Part shown: one piece after another, positions 44,246 through 51,865 of the stretch
Layout: each line of letters begins with the position of its first letter
Numbering within the stretch: the first letter of the stretch is position 1
From: JAMOBE01 sp039908285
Lineage (GTDB): Bacteria; Pseudomonadota; Alphaproteobacteria; Rhodospirillales; Rhodospirillaceae
Length of the DNA: 63,832 nucleotides
Assembly: GCA_039908285.1 (NCBI GenBank)
Contig: JAMOBE010000011.1
Span: 1 to 63,832, forward strand
Reading direction: 5' to 3'
Notes under the pieces: model-generated
The model's input: the letters and a program-made list of their open reading frames with translations, nothing else
Database searches by the model: none
Told to the model about the DNA's origin: nothing
Program-made: the position numbers and the translations under genes

Positions 44246-45682
44246 ATGCTCCGTCAGCGGAGAGATATGCACGGGTCGTTGATGAAGCCGAACGCACCGA
44301 AACCCGCCTTCGGACGGGTATTGACTACCCCGGAACCCAAAGCCGCGGAGCGCGTGGTAACGCCGGAGCGTCTGCTGCTGGAGGCGGCCGAGCGGGTCGG
44401 GCGAATGCGCGAGGGTCGGGTGGCGGTGCAGATCCATCTGTCCCGCCTTCAGGCCACCAACCGCGAGGAGGCTCATCTTCGCATCGCCCTGCGCATGCTG
44501 GATCCCCTGGTCAGCGGCTATCGCACCCAGGTCTTCCTGCTTGGCAACAAGGACATCGTGGTCCTGGGGCAGATCCCCATCCCCGACCTGGACGCGGCGG
44601 TCTACAAGCTCCGCTCCCTGTTCGGCAAGGACCCTCTGACCCAGGAAGATACGGGGGACGGCAGCGACCGGTTTTCCACCTGGTTCATCCTCGAAAACGA
44701 CTTTGGCCGCTTCCTCGAGACGGTCCAGGATCTCGACATGGCCGCCGAGGCGCGCAAGATCGAGAACGCGACGCGCCCGCCGCCAAAGATCGAGATCATG
44801 ACCTCGCGCCATCTGGAGGCCGTGCTGGCCACCATGGAGCGCGCCGACATCCCACGCCTGATCCGCCGCCAGGCGGCTGTCCGCGTCGGGGCCGGGAACA
44901 CCCGCGCCGAGATCGCCTTTCAGGAGTTCTTCTTTTCGGTGGCCGACGTCCAGAAGACGATCGCGCCCAGACTCGATCTGCTGTCCAGCCGCTGGCTGTT
45001 CCAGCACCTGACCACCGGCCTGGACCGGATGATGATGGTCGCCCTGTCGCGACAGCGGGTACGCCACCGCTCCCCGGTCATCAGCGTCAATCTCAATCTG
45101 TCGTCCCTGAACGACAGCCGCTTCAAGGGACTCCTGGACAGCCTGGGCGGTGGGCAGACGATGATCGTCGAGATGGAGGTCCTGGATGCCCTGACCAATC
45201 TGCGCGATTATTTTGCCGCCTGTGAACGTCTGCGCGCCGATGGCCACAAGGTGGCGATGGACCGCCTGACGCCGCTGACGTTGCGAATGATCGATGTGAC
45301 CCTGTTCCAGGCCGACTACCTGAAGATCAACTGGAGCCCGGACCTGGCGGACACGCGGGGCGGCAGCGCCACATCCGGTGAGTCGGCGCGTGAGATGATC
45401 GCCGTCGCCGGGGCGGAGCGGTTCGTGCTGGCCCGCTGCGATTCCGAGGCGGCCGTCAAGTGGGGCCTCTCCATGGGCATCCAGTGGTTCCAGGGTCGCT
45501 TCGTCGATGCCATGCTGGCGGCCATGACCATGGCGAGCTGCAAGGAAAGCGGAGCTTGCACACTGCAACAGTGCGTTCAGCGACGCGAGGTCCTGTCCGG
45601 ACCAGCCCGTCAGGAATGCACCAATCACCAGATGGTGGACTCCCTTCCCACGATCCGCTCGTCTGGACGGGATCAAGCATAA
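44246..45682 (+). CDS. Degenerate EAL-domain-like protein (first of a tandem pair)
   Basis: A protein of about 478 residues from ATG 44246; ATG 44267 behind GGAG is equally possible. The N-terminal half (AVQIHLSRLQATNREE..., quoted by HLSRLQ) is unrecognised. The C-terminal ~220 residues look like a catalytically dead EAL phosphodiesterase: VNLNLSSLNDSRF, IVEMEVLDAL in place of the IELTE region, MDRLTPLTLRMID in place of the DDFGxGYSSL metal site, ADYLKINW, and GIQWFQGRFVD near the end. The metal-binding residues are missing, so it probably binds rather than cleaves c-di-GMP, or acts as a scaffold. The Cys-rich tail (ACTLQQC) is odd. A paralogue follows 17 bases later. Confidence 0.8.
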   Translation: MLRQRRDMHGSLMKPNAPKPAFGRVLTTPEPKAAERVVTPERLLLEAAERVGRMREGRVAVQIHLSRLQATNREEAHLRIALRMLDPLVSGYRTQVFLLGNKDIVVLGQIPIPDLDAAVYKLRSLFGKDPLTQEDTGDGSDRFSTWFILENDFGRFLETVQDLDMAAEARKIENATRPPPKIEIMTSRHLEAVLATMERADIPRLIRRQAAVRVGAGNTRAEIAFQEFFFSVADVQKTIAPRLDLLSSRWLFQHLTTGLDRMMMVALSRQRVRHRSPVISVNLNLSSLNDSRFKGLLDSLGGGQTMIVEMEVLDALTNLRDYFAACERLRADGHKVAMDRLTPLTLRMIDVTLFQADYLKINWSPDLADTRGGSATSGESAREMIAVAGAERFVLARCDSEAAVKWGLSMGIQWFQGRFVDAMLAAMTMASCKESGACTLQQCVQRREVLSGPARQECTNHQMVDSLPTIRSSGRDQA

Positions 45683-45699
45683 GCAGGACACCGAGCGCC

Positions 45700-46980
45700 A
45701 TGCCTCCACCCCGGACCGAGCCGCAGCCACAGAGCCTGCCCAGTCAGGAGAGCCTTCTCCTCGACTACGTCCACCGGCTAGAACGCCACCGCAAGGGACG
45801 ACGGGCGGCGCATATCCACCTGTCCCGGCTGGCGGCCCATCATCGGATACCCCAGCGGCTGCGGGTCGCCGTCTCCACGTTTGAATCGCTGGTAAAGATG
45901 CTGCAGGGACAGCTTTTTTCGCTGGCCAACGGCGACCTGATCTTCATCTTCAAGGATCCGAACGTCAACGAGGTAAACTCGGCCATCGTCAAGTTGCAGT
46001 TCATGTTTGCCGACGATGCCCTGTTCATCGACGCCCCCGATGGGGAGTTCGGCAAGTTCGCGACGTTCTATGATATCGAAACGGACTATGCGGATGTACT
46101 CAAGATCGCCCAGCAGATCGTCGCCGAGGAAAACCAGCGGCGCCGCGCCGACGTGCGAGCCGAGCCGGCCGCGGCTGAACAATCGACCAAACCGCTTGAA
46201 CCCATCTCGCCCGGTGTGTTGTTCAGAATCGAGGACGCCCTGGCTCAGGCCGACCTGTCCAACCTGATCCGCCGACAGTCGGTTTCCGCCGTCGTCGGAC
46301 AGTCGCCGCCTCAGGTGGTGTTCACCGAACTGTTCGTGTCCATCGCCGACCTGCGAGCCACCCTGCTGCCCAACATCAACCTGACCAGCAATCGCTGGCT
46401 GTTCCAGCACCTCACCGATACCCTGGACCGCCGCGTACTGGCCTTGCTGACCAAGAATGACGACCGGACGCTTGAAAGCGATTTCAGCCTGAACCTCAAC
46501 GTCCCGACTCTCATCAGCCCGGAATTCCTGAAATTCGACGACAACATCCGCACCGGGGCCCGCGAGACCATCGTCATCGAACTACAGGAAACGGATATCT
46601 TCAGCGATCTTTCGGCCTATCTGTTCGCTCGCGATTTCGTCCACGAGTGTGGCTATAGGGTATGCATCGACGGAGTCTCGATGCGTTCCCTGCCGTTCGT
46701 CAGCCGGTCGCGTCTTGGCGCCGATCTCATCAAGATCCACTGGACGCCGGAGATGGCCGATCTTGGTGACGGCGATCTCGGGTTCGAGTTCCGCCAGCTC
46801 CTGAAGCGCAGCGGCCTGAACCGGGTGATCCTGGCCCGCTGCGACGGCGCCGAAGCCATCGAATTCGGCCAGGCACAGGGTATCACCCTGTTCCAGGGCC
46901 GCCACGTCGAAGACCTGATCGCCGGCGAACAGCGCCGCCGTAGTGCTGGTGGCGGTCGTCCTTCGGGCCGACGGAAATAG
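45700..46980 (+). CDS. Degenerate EAL-domain-like protein (second of a tandem pair)
   Basis: A 426-residue paralogue of the preceding gene, colinear over most of its length: shared HLSRLAAHHR, FVSIADLRATLLPNINLTSNRWLFQHLTDTLDRR (core RWLFQHLT), LIRRQ, LNLNVPTLIS and GITLFQGRHVEDL. The EAL core is again degenerate: VIELQETDIFSDL replaces the catalytic Glu motif, and SMRSLPFVSRSRLGADLIKIHW replaces the metal-binding loop. The N-terminal block FSLANGDLIFIFKDP resembles the partner's VFLLGNKDIVVLGQ. Start 17 bases after the first gene suggests co-expression, perhaps as a heterodimer. Confidence 0.8.
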   Translation: MPPPRTEPQPQSLPSQESLLLDYVHRLERHRKGRRAAHIHLSRLAAHHRIPQRLRVAVSTFESLVKMLQGQLFSLANGDLIFIFKDPNVNEVNSAIVKLQFMFADDALFIDAPDGEFGKFATFYDIETDYADVLKIAQQIVAEENQRRRADVRAEPAAAEQSTKPLEPISPGVLFRIEDALAQADLSNLIRRQSVSAVVGQSPPQVVFTELFVSIADLRATLLPNINLTSNRWLFQHLTDTLDRRVLALLTKNDDRTLESDFSLNLNVPTLISPEFLKFDDNIRTGARETIVIELQETDIFSDLSAYLFARDFVHECGYRVCIDGVSMRSLPFVSRSRLGADLIKIHWTPEMADLGDGDLGFEFRQLLKRSGLNRVILARCDGAEAIEFGQAQGITLFQGRHVEDLIAGEQRRRSAGGGRPSGRRK

Positions 46981-46990
46981 GGGGGGGGTG

Positions 46991-47296
46991 TCAGTGCGGA
47001 AAGAACGCCTTCAGCACAAGGGAAAGGATGCCCGCGAGCACGATGCCCATCATCCACTTCAGCAGATTGATTTCGCCCTGAAGTTTGGAAAAACCAAGTG
47101 TCATTTCACTCCGGATGTCCTTGATGTCCGCCTTTGTGGAGGCTTCGAGACGAGCGATATCGCCCCTGGTGGCCAACTCGGCACCTCCCGAGGCATCCTT
47201 GAAAGCCTCCGCGATGGCTTCGGCCTGCGGCTCGGGAATGCCGGCATCCCGCAGCCGGTGCACGAATTTCAGCGTGTCGAAGGTGATCGCTGCCAT
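46991..47296 (-). CDS. Small coiled-coil membrane-anchored protein (DUF1640-like)
   Basis: A 101-residue protein with the opening FDTLKFVHRLRDAGIPEPQAEAIAEAF (quoted by FDTLKFVHRL). A coiled coil (residues about 40-75, DIARLEASTKADIKDIRSEM in pieces) is followed by a C-terminal membrane anchor (MMGIVLAGILSLVLKAFF). This layout matches the DUF1640/CCDC90 type. Homologous to the gene at 47635 over the first 30 residues and in layout, differing mainly in the anchor. Role unknown. Confidence 0.82.
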   Translation of the reverse strand: MAAITFDTLKFVHRLRDAGIPEPQAEAIAEAFKDASGGAELATRGDIARLEASTKADIKDIRSEMTLGFSKLQGEINLLKWMMGIVLAGILSLVLKAFFPH

Positions 47297-47319
47297 GGAG
47301 TCCTTATCTCGTGGGGGTG

Positions 47320-47565
47320 TCAGGCGCTCCGTTTGCCGGGGATGGCCGCGATGTTGGTCGGAATAAGTGCGTTGATGGTCTGGCGCTGCTCATCAAGACG
47401 TGCCTCGACGGCGACTAGTCGACGATCCGTGTCGTAACGAAAAGCGGCGAGATCGGCCTTCAGTTCGGCCACGTCGGCTTGCACCCGCCCGAACCCCGCC
47501 AGCATCTGCTCGGCAAGGCGGTCGATCTTGGCTTCCAGGCGGTCGATCCTGTCACCTTCACTCAT
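47320..47565 (-). CDS. Small coiled-coil protein, middle gene of the trio
   Basis: An 81-residue hydrophilic protein, nearly all heptad-like (IDRLEAKIDRLAEQMLAGFGRVQADVAEL, quoted by RLEAKIDRLAEQ). It ends in a short hydrophobic tail without a full membrane span. GGAGGACACC precedes the ATG at 47565, the same leader as for the gene at 47898. It probably pairs with its two neighbours through coiled coils. Confidence 0.75.
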   Translation of the reverse strand: MSEGDRIDRLEAKIDRLAEQMLAGFGRVQADVAELKADLAAFRYDTDRRLVAVEARLDEQRQTINALIPTNIAAIPGKRSA

Positions 47566-47634
47566 GGTGTCCTCCCTGTCCATGCGACCATGATATTCCC
47601 CTTGACGGAGCGAGTCGAGCGGCGGGGCAGGGCG

Positions 47635-47898
47635 TCAGTGGCCGAAAAACTTGATGGCCGCGAGAAACGCCACGCTGGCCGCAATCATGCCGCCAAGCCG
47701 CAATGTCAGGGTGTTCGTCAGACGGAGTTCAATCTTTTCCATGTCCGAACGGAGCGAAGCGATATCCGCCTTGGTCGCCAGTTCCTGGCTCGTGGCGTCG
47801 GCAAAGGCTTCGGCGACGGCTTTGGCCTGCGTATGAGTGAAGCCGCTCGCTTCCAGCTTCTCGGCAAACTTCAGCGTGTCGAAGGTGACAGCCGCCAT
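47635..47898 (-). CDS. Small coiled-coil membrane-anchored protein (DUF1640-like)
   Basis: An 87-residue paralogue of the gene at 46991. The opening is AAVTFDTLKFAEKLEASGF, followed by TQAKAVAEAFADATS, a coiled-coil region (KADIASLRSDMEKIELRLTN in parts), and a C-terminal span ending IKFFGH. GGAGGACACC lies directly before the ATG at 47898. Last to start of the minus-strand trio, just downstream of fkbM. Confidence 0.82.
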   Translation of the reverse strand: MAAVTFDTLKFAEKLEASGFTHTQAKAVAEAFADATSQELATKADIASLRSDMEKIELRLTNTLTLRLGGMIAASVAFLAAIKFFGH

Positions 47899-47951
47899 GG
47901 TGTCCTCCCTAGCACCAACATGAGACTCTTGACGGGTGGAGTCAACGGGCG

Positions 47952-48785
47952 TCAAGGGCCGGGGCGCCTTGGCATGAAACCGCGCCATAATCCTCCGACC
48001 CAGGCGTCCGTTGACACGACCTCCGGGAGCCCGACGTCGGCGCGCACCGCAGCCGGGAGACAGAGAACGTTGATCGCGCAAAGGTTTCCGAAGATGTTTT
48101 CCGGATTGAGCAGGTAATTGTTGGGATTGAACAACGCGGGTCGATGCCAGTAGGCGCGATAGCCGAGATCGAATACCTGTTGCAGCAAGGCCGGTGAATT
48201 CTCCCGCCGGTCGTTTTCCACGTACAGGATTGGCCGGTATCGCTCGATCGTGTGCACCGCCCCGGTGAGAACGTCCCGTTCCATGCCCTGGACGTCGATC
48301 TTGATCAGGTGACACGCCGGCAGTCCAAGCTCGTCGATGGTCAGCACCGGCACCCTGTCCCCCTGGGACCATTCCCCGAGGGCCAACCCGCCGTAATTTC
48401 CCGCCTTGCCATAGTCCACCACCGGGACGTGGAGCCACCCCCGGTGCGCCCCGGCCGCTGCCCAATAGGCGGTCACGTTGGGCACGGCGTTCAGCGCCAC
48501 GTTGCCGCACATCATCTGGAAGATGCGCCGCTGCGGCTCCACCGCCACCACCATGCCCGTCGGTCCCACGGCCTCGGCGAAGGCCAGGGTGTGGGTGCCG
48601 ATGTTGCTGCCGATGTCCAGGACCACCTGTCCGGGCTGGATCATCCGGCGCAGCGCCGCCAGTTCGATCTCGGAGGACTCTCCATAACGGTCCAGACTGC
48701 GACCGATGTAAACGTCGTTGACGGCGTACATCATCAAGCCGTGACGGGTGTTCCTTACCCGGATGTAGTCCTGACCCGACAACAT
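47952..48785 (-). CDS. FkbM-family methyltransferase
   Basis: A 277-residue SAM-dependent methyltransferase of the FkbM family, usually methylating a sugar or glycolipid hydroxyl. The SAM loop is VVLDIGSNIGTHTLAFAEAVG near residue 60. VVAVEPQRRIFQMMCGN is near 82, and LIKIDVQGMERDVL near 158 holds the conserved Asp/Gln of the family. ATG 48785 is preferred, because the only longer in-frame start is a TTG at 48800. It lies between rho and the coiled-coil trio; the family B element lies between it and rho. Confidence 0.85.
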   Translation of the reverse strand: MLSGQDYIRVRNTRHGLMMYAVNDVYIGRSLDRYGESSEIELAALRRMIQPGQVVLDIGSNIGTHTLAFAEAVGPTGMVVAVEPQRRIFQMMCGNVALNAVPNVTAYWAAAGAHRGWLHVPVVDYGKAGNYGGLALGEWSQGDRVPVLTIDELGLPACHLIKIDVQGMERDVLTGAVHTIERYRPILYVENDRRENSPALLQQVFDLGYRAYWHRPALFNPNNYLLNPENIFGNLCAINVLCLPAAVRADVGLPEVVSTDAWVGGLWRGFMPRRPGP

Positions 48786-48796
48786 GGTGTGCTCTA

Positions 48797-48855
48797 ACAA
48801 GATAACAAATAGAAAGAATACGAGGGGCCGAGGGGCCCCTCATGCTCCCCATGAC
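48797..48855. repeat. Family B element, partial copy
   Basis: ACAAGATAACAAATAGAAAG, then CGAGGGGCCGAGGGGCCCCTC, then CTCCCCATGACT. These match the left and centre of the 136-bp repeats at 39656 and 40652, but the second palindrome is missing. It sits immediately downstream of rho. Confidence 0.65.
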
Positions 48856-48868
48856 TTATCCTATGCCG

Positions 48869-50125
48869 TCAACTGTTCATCGCGTCGAAGAAGTCGCCGT
48901 TGTTCTTCGTTTCCTTCATCTTGTCCAGCAGGAACTCCATCGCATCCACCACCCCCATGGGCATCAGGATCCGCCGCAGCACCCACATCTTGGACAGGGT
49001 CCCCTTGTCCACGAGAAGCTCTTCCTTGCGCGTTCCCGACTTGGTGATGTCGATGGCCGGGAAGCTGCGCTTGTCCGACAGCTTGCGGTCCAGGATGATT
49101 TCCGAATTGCCGGTGCCCTTGAACTCCTCGAAGATCACCTCGTCCATCCGCGAGCCGGTATCGATCAGAGCCGTCGCGATGATGGTCAGCGATCCGCCTT
49201 CCTCGATGTTGCGGGCGGCGCCGAAAAAGCGTTTCGGCCGCTGCAGCGCGTTGGCGTCGACACCACCGGTCAGCACCTTGCCCGAGCTTGGCACCACCGT
49301 GTTGTAGGCTCGCGCCAGGCGGGTGATGGAGTCGAGAAGGATCACCACGTCCCGCTTGTGTTCCACCAGGCGCTTGGCCTTCTCCAGCACCATCTCCGTC
49401 ACCTGGACATGGCGCGACGCCGGTTCGTCGAAGGTGGAGCTGATGACCTCCCCCTTGACCGAGCGGGCCATGTCGGTCACTTCCTCGGGACGCTCGTCGA
49501 TCAGCAGCACGATCAGGTAGCTGTCGGGGTGATTCGCCGCCACCGCATGGGCGATGTTCTGCAGCATCACCGTCTTGCCGGTGCGCGGCGGCGCGACGAT
49601 CAGCGCCCGCTGTCCCTTGCCCAGCGGGGCAATCAGGTCGATGACCCGCGTCGTGTAGTCCTTGCGTGTCGGATCATCCAGCTCCAGGGTGATCTTCTCG
49701 TCGGGATACAGCGGTGTCAGGTTGTCGAAATTGATGCGATGCCGGACCTCCTCGGGAGGAGCGAAGTTGATCTGATTGACCTTCAGCAGGGCGAAATATC
49801 GCTCACCCTCCTTGGGGGACCGGATCTGGCCCTCGACCGTGTCGCCGGTGCGCAAGCTGAACCGCCGGACCTGGCTCGGAGACACATAGATATCATCCGG
49901 ACCGGGCAGATAGTTCGCCTCCGGCGATCGGAGGAATCCGAACCCATCCTGAAGAATCTCCAGAACACCATCGCCGTAGATCGGCGTGTCATTTTCCGCG
50001 AGCTGTTTCAGGATCGCGAACAACATGTCCTGCTTCCGCAGGCTGCTGGCGTTCTCGATCTCCAATTCTTCGGCGAAACTGAGGAGATCAGCGGGTGTCT
50101 TTTTCTTGAGTTCTTGAAGGTGCAT
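48869..50125 (-). CDS. rho: Transcription termination factor Rho
   Basis: The hexameric RNA helicase ending transcription, 418 residues. The N-terminal RNA-binding domain contains YGDGVLEILQDGFGFLRSPEANYLPGPDDIYVSPSQVRRF (core DGFGFLRS). The P-loop is APPRTGKTVML near 180, Walker B IVLLIDERPEEVTDM near 208. The Q-loop is SSGKVLTGGVDANAL near 285 and the R-loop FEEFKGTGNSEI near 345. MHLQELK at 50125 is the conserved start. A leader of about 190 bases with a promoter candidate at 50314-50340 precedes it. Confidence 0.97.
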   Translation of the reverse strand: MHLQELKKKTPADLLSFAEELEIENASSLRKQDMLFAILKQLAENDTPIYGDGVLEILQDGFGFLRSPEANYLPGPDDIYVSPSQVRRFSLRTGDTVEGQIRSPKEGERYFALLKVNQINFAPPEEVRHRINFDNLTPLYPDEKITLELDDPTRKDYTTRVIDLIAPLGKGQRALIVAPPRTGKTVMLQNIAHAVAANHPDSYLIVLLIDERPEEVTDMARSVKGEVISSTFDEPASRHVQVTEMVLEKAKRLVEHKRDVVILLDSITRLARAYNTVVPSSGKVLTGGVDANALQRPKRFFGAARNIEEGGSLTIIATALIDTGSRMDEVIFEEFKGTGNSEIILDRKLSDKRSFPAIDITKSGTRKEELLVDKGTLSKMWVLRRILMPMGVVDAMEFLLDKMKETKNNGDFFDAMNS

Positions 50126-50313
50126 GGCTTTTCCAGGCACTGAAGACGCGCACGAGAACGACGATCGGACGATTCGACCGAGCCGAGGGCTTGTCGCTGC
50201 GACTGCGGACTGCCACCAGGGTCCCCTTGATGTCCGATTTCAGGACGTGCCGACTGGAGTGTTTTTGGCGGGTGATGCTGTGGGCCGAAGCCCGGACGGT
50301 TTCCAGGACCAGG

Positions 50314-50340
50314 ATTATCCAAACCCCGTCCCCAAGTCAA
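50314..50340 (-). promoter_or_regulatory. Candidate rho promoter
   Basis: On the minus strand TTGACT (50340-50335) and GATAAT (50319-50314) are spaced by 15 bp, short but both hexamers are strong. It would give a 5' leader of about 180 bases, as expected for an autoregulated rho mRNA. Confidence 0.4.
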
Positions 50341-50362
50341 ACACTGAATCGTGTGCGACGAT

Positions 50363-50395
50363 GGTTTCAGGACGGTTTCAGAACGGTTTCAGGAC
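50363..50395. repeat. Three tandem 11-bp repeats at the hemJ end
   Basis: GGTTTCAGGAC, GGTTTCAGAAC and GGTTTCAGGAC follow each other without gaps. The hemJ stop codon (50378) is inside the array, which therefore encodes its last residues. A further GGTTTCCAGGAC lies at about 50298. Confidence 0.7.
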
Positions 50396-50815
50396 ACTGA
50401 GAACGATCACCGCCGCCGTCGTCACTCCAATCAGGAGACCCATGACCCGATAATAGACATGGGTTCGCCGATTGCGGTCCGCGGCGAAAAGGTGAAACCA
50501 GGAGGCGTACACCACATGACACCCGACGAGAACGCCGACCAACCCCCCCTTGACCCACAGCCACTGGGCGGCAAGCCAATCCGGCATCAGCACCGCCCCG
50601 GTGACGATCATCCCCGCCAGTGCCGGGTGCAGCACCACCCGCACCAGCCGCCGTTCCATGACCTTGAGCAGCGCACTGTGATCCGACCCCATGGGAGCCA
50701 TGGCGTGGTAGGTGAACAGGGCGGAAAGCTGAGCCATTCCCGCCACCCACGCCATCACCGCCATCAGATGAGCGGCCTTGAGCCAGGAGTAGACCTCAGG
50801 CGATTCGAGACTCAC
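50378..50815 (-). CDS. hemJ: Protoporphyrinogen IX oxidase HemJ
   Basis: A 145-residue membrane protein of the HemJ family (UPF0093), oxidising protoporphyrinogen IX to protoporphyrin IX. It has four membrane spans. The conserved His is in AAHLMAVMAWVAGMAQLSALF near 15, and the second signature is HPALAGMIVTGAVLM near 66. WLWVKGGLVGVLVGCHVVYASW is in the third span (Lys and His conserved). The GTG start at 50815 overlaps the hemH stop codon in GTGA. Its position between hemH and rho supports the identity. Confidence 0.9.
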   Translation of the reverse strand: MSLESPEVYSWLKAAHLMAVMAWVAGMAQLSALFTYHAMAPMGSDHSALLKVMERRLVRVVLHPALAGMIVTGAVLMPDWLAAQWLWVKGGLVGVLVGCHVVYASWFHLFAADRNRRTHVYYRVMGLLIGVTTAAVIVLSVLKPF

Positions 50816-51855
50816 GCCCCAACCTTTCGTCGATTGCAGCAGCCCTCGATCGTATCCTGACACATGGCGCCACCCCCAGGTGTCCATGACACGACACCGA
50901 TTCCCGTCGTTGCCGCCGCATGAACCAATTCAGCCAGGGCCTCGATGAACAGCGGATCCGTGCCGACCGTCGGGACACGGATGTAAGCGGGAACCCCCGC
51001 GGTTTCCGCCAGGTGACGATACTCGATGTCGAGTTCCACCAGGGTTTCCGAGTGCTCGGAAACGAAGGCCGTCGGAACCACCACCACCGGGACGCCATCC
51101 CGTCCCGCCCTGCGGATTTCGTCGTCCGTCGATGGCCCGATCCATTCCATCGGCCCGACGCGACTCTGGTAGCACACCACCCAGTCGAGGCCCGGGATGC
51201 CGAGTGCCCCGACGACCGCCGCCGCCGTGCGTTCCACCTGCTTCTGATAGGGATCTCCCGCGGCTATGACCCTTTTCGGCAACCCATGGGCGGAAAACAA
51301 TACCCGAGGCGAACCCGCCCGGCCCGCCTCCGTCAATCCCTTTCGCACCAACCCGGCCATGGCCCCGACCCATCCCGTCGCCTCGGGATAGCAGCAGACC
51401 ACCGACGTCGGCACGACCAGCCTCGCCCGTGCCGCCGCCTTCTCCCACGCCCTCACCGATGAGCCGCTGGTGGTCCGGGAGAACTGGGGATACAGGGGAA
51501 GCAGAACAATCTGGTCAGGCTTCCAGGCCGCCACCTCCGCCACCGTCTCTTCCGTCAGCGGATGCCAGTAGCGCATGGCGATGAAAACCCGCGTGTCCCC
51601 GCCAAGAGCCATCTCCAGCGCCGCTCCCTGCGCCCTGGTCTGGTCGAGAAGCGGCGACCGTCCACCCATCCGCCCATAGATCTCCCGCGCCACCGGCGCC
51701 CGCCGCCGTGAGAGAACCTTGGCCAGCAGCCAGCGAACCGGTCCTGGAGCCCCGATGATCGCCGGATCATTGAACAAGTTGAACAGAAATGGCTCAACCG
51801 CCTCCAGCCGGTCCGGTCCTCCCAGGTTGAATAGAACCACCGCCAGTCTGGTCAT
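50812..51855 (-). CDS. hemH: Ferrochelatase
   Basis: Inserts Fe2+ into protoporphyrin IX to form haem, 347 residues. VLFNLGGPDRLEAVEPFLFNLF is the opening (quoted by NLGGPD). The catalytic His lies in VLFSAHGLPKRVIAAGD near 195. VVVVPTAFVSEHSETLVELDIEYRHLA near 262 is quoted by FVSEHSETL. The C-terminal tail holds CQDTIEGCC, and a further Cys pair occurs in SVVCCYPEA near 158, a spacing like the [2Fe-2S] ferrochelatases of Caulobacter. ATG 51855 is preferred over a GTG three codons upstream. Stop overlaps hemJ. Confidence 0.94.
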   Translation of the reverse strand: MTRLAVVLFNLGGPDRLEAVEPFLFNLFNDPAIIGAPGPVRWLLAKVLSRRRAPVAREIYGRMGGRSPLLDQTRAQGAALEMALGGDTRVFIAMRYWHPLTEETVAEVAAWKPDQIVLLPLYPQFSRTTSGSSVRAWEKAAARARLVVPTSVVCCYPEATGWVGAMAGLVRKGLTEAGRAGSPRVLFSAHGLPKRVIAAGDPYQKQVERTAAAVVGALGIPGLDWVVCYQSRVGPMEWIGPSTDDEIRRAGRDGVPVVVVPTAFVSEHSETLVELDIEYRHLAETAGVPAYIRVPTVGTDPLFIEALAELVHAAATTGIGVVSWTPGGGAMCQDTIEGCCNRRKVGA

Positions 51856-51865
51856 GGGTCCCACC

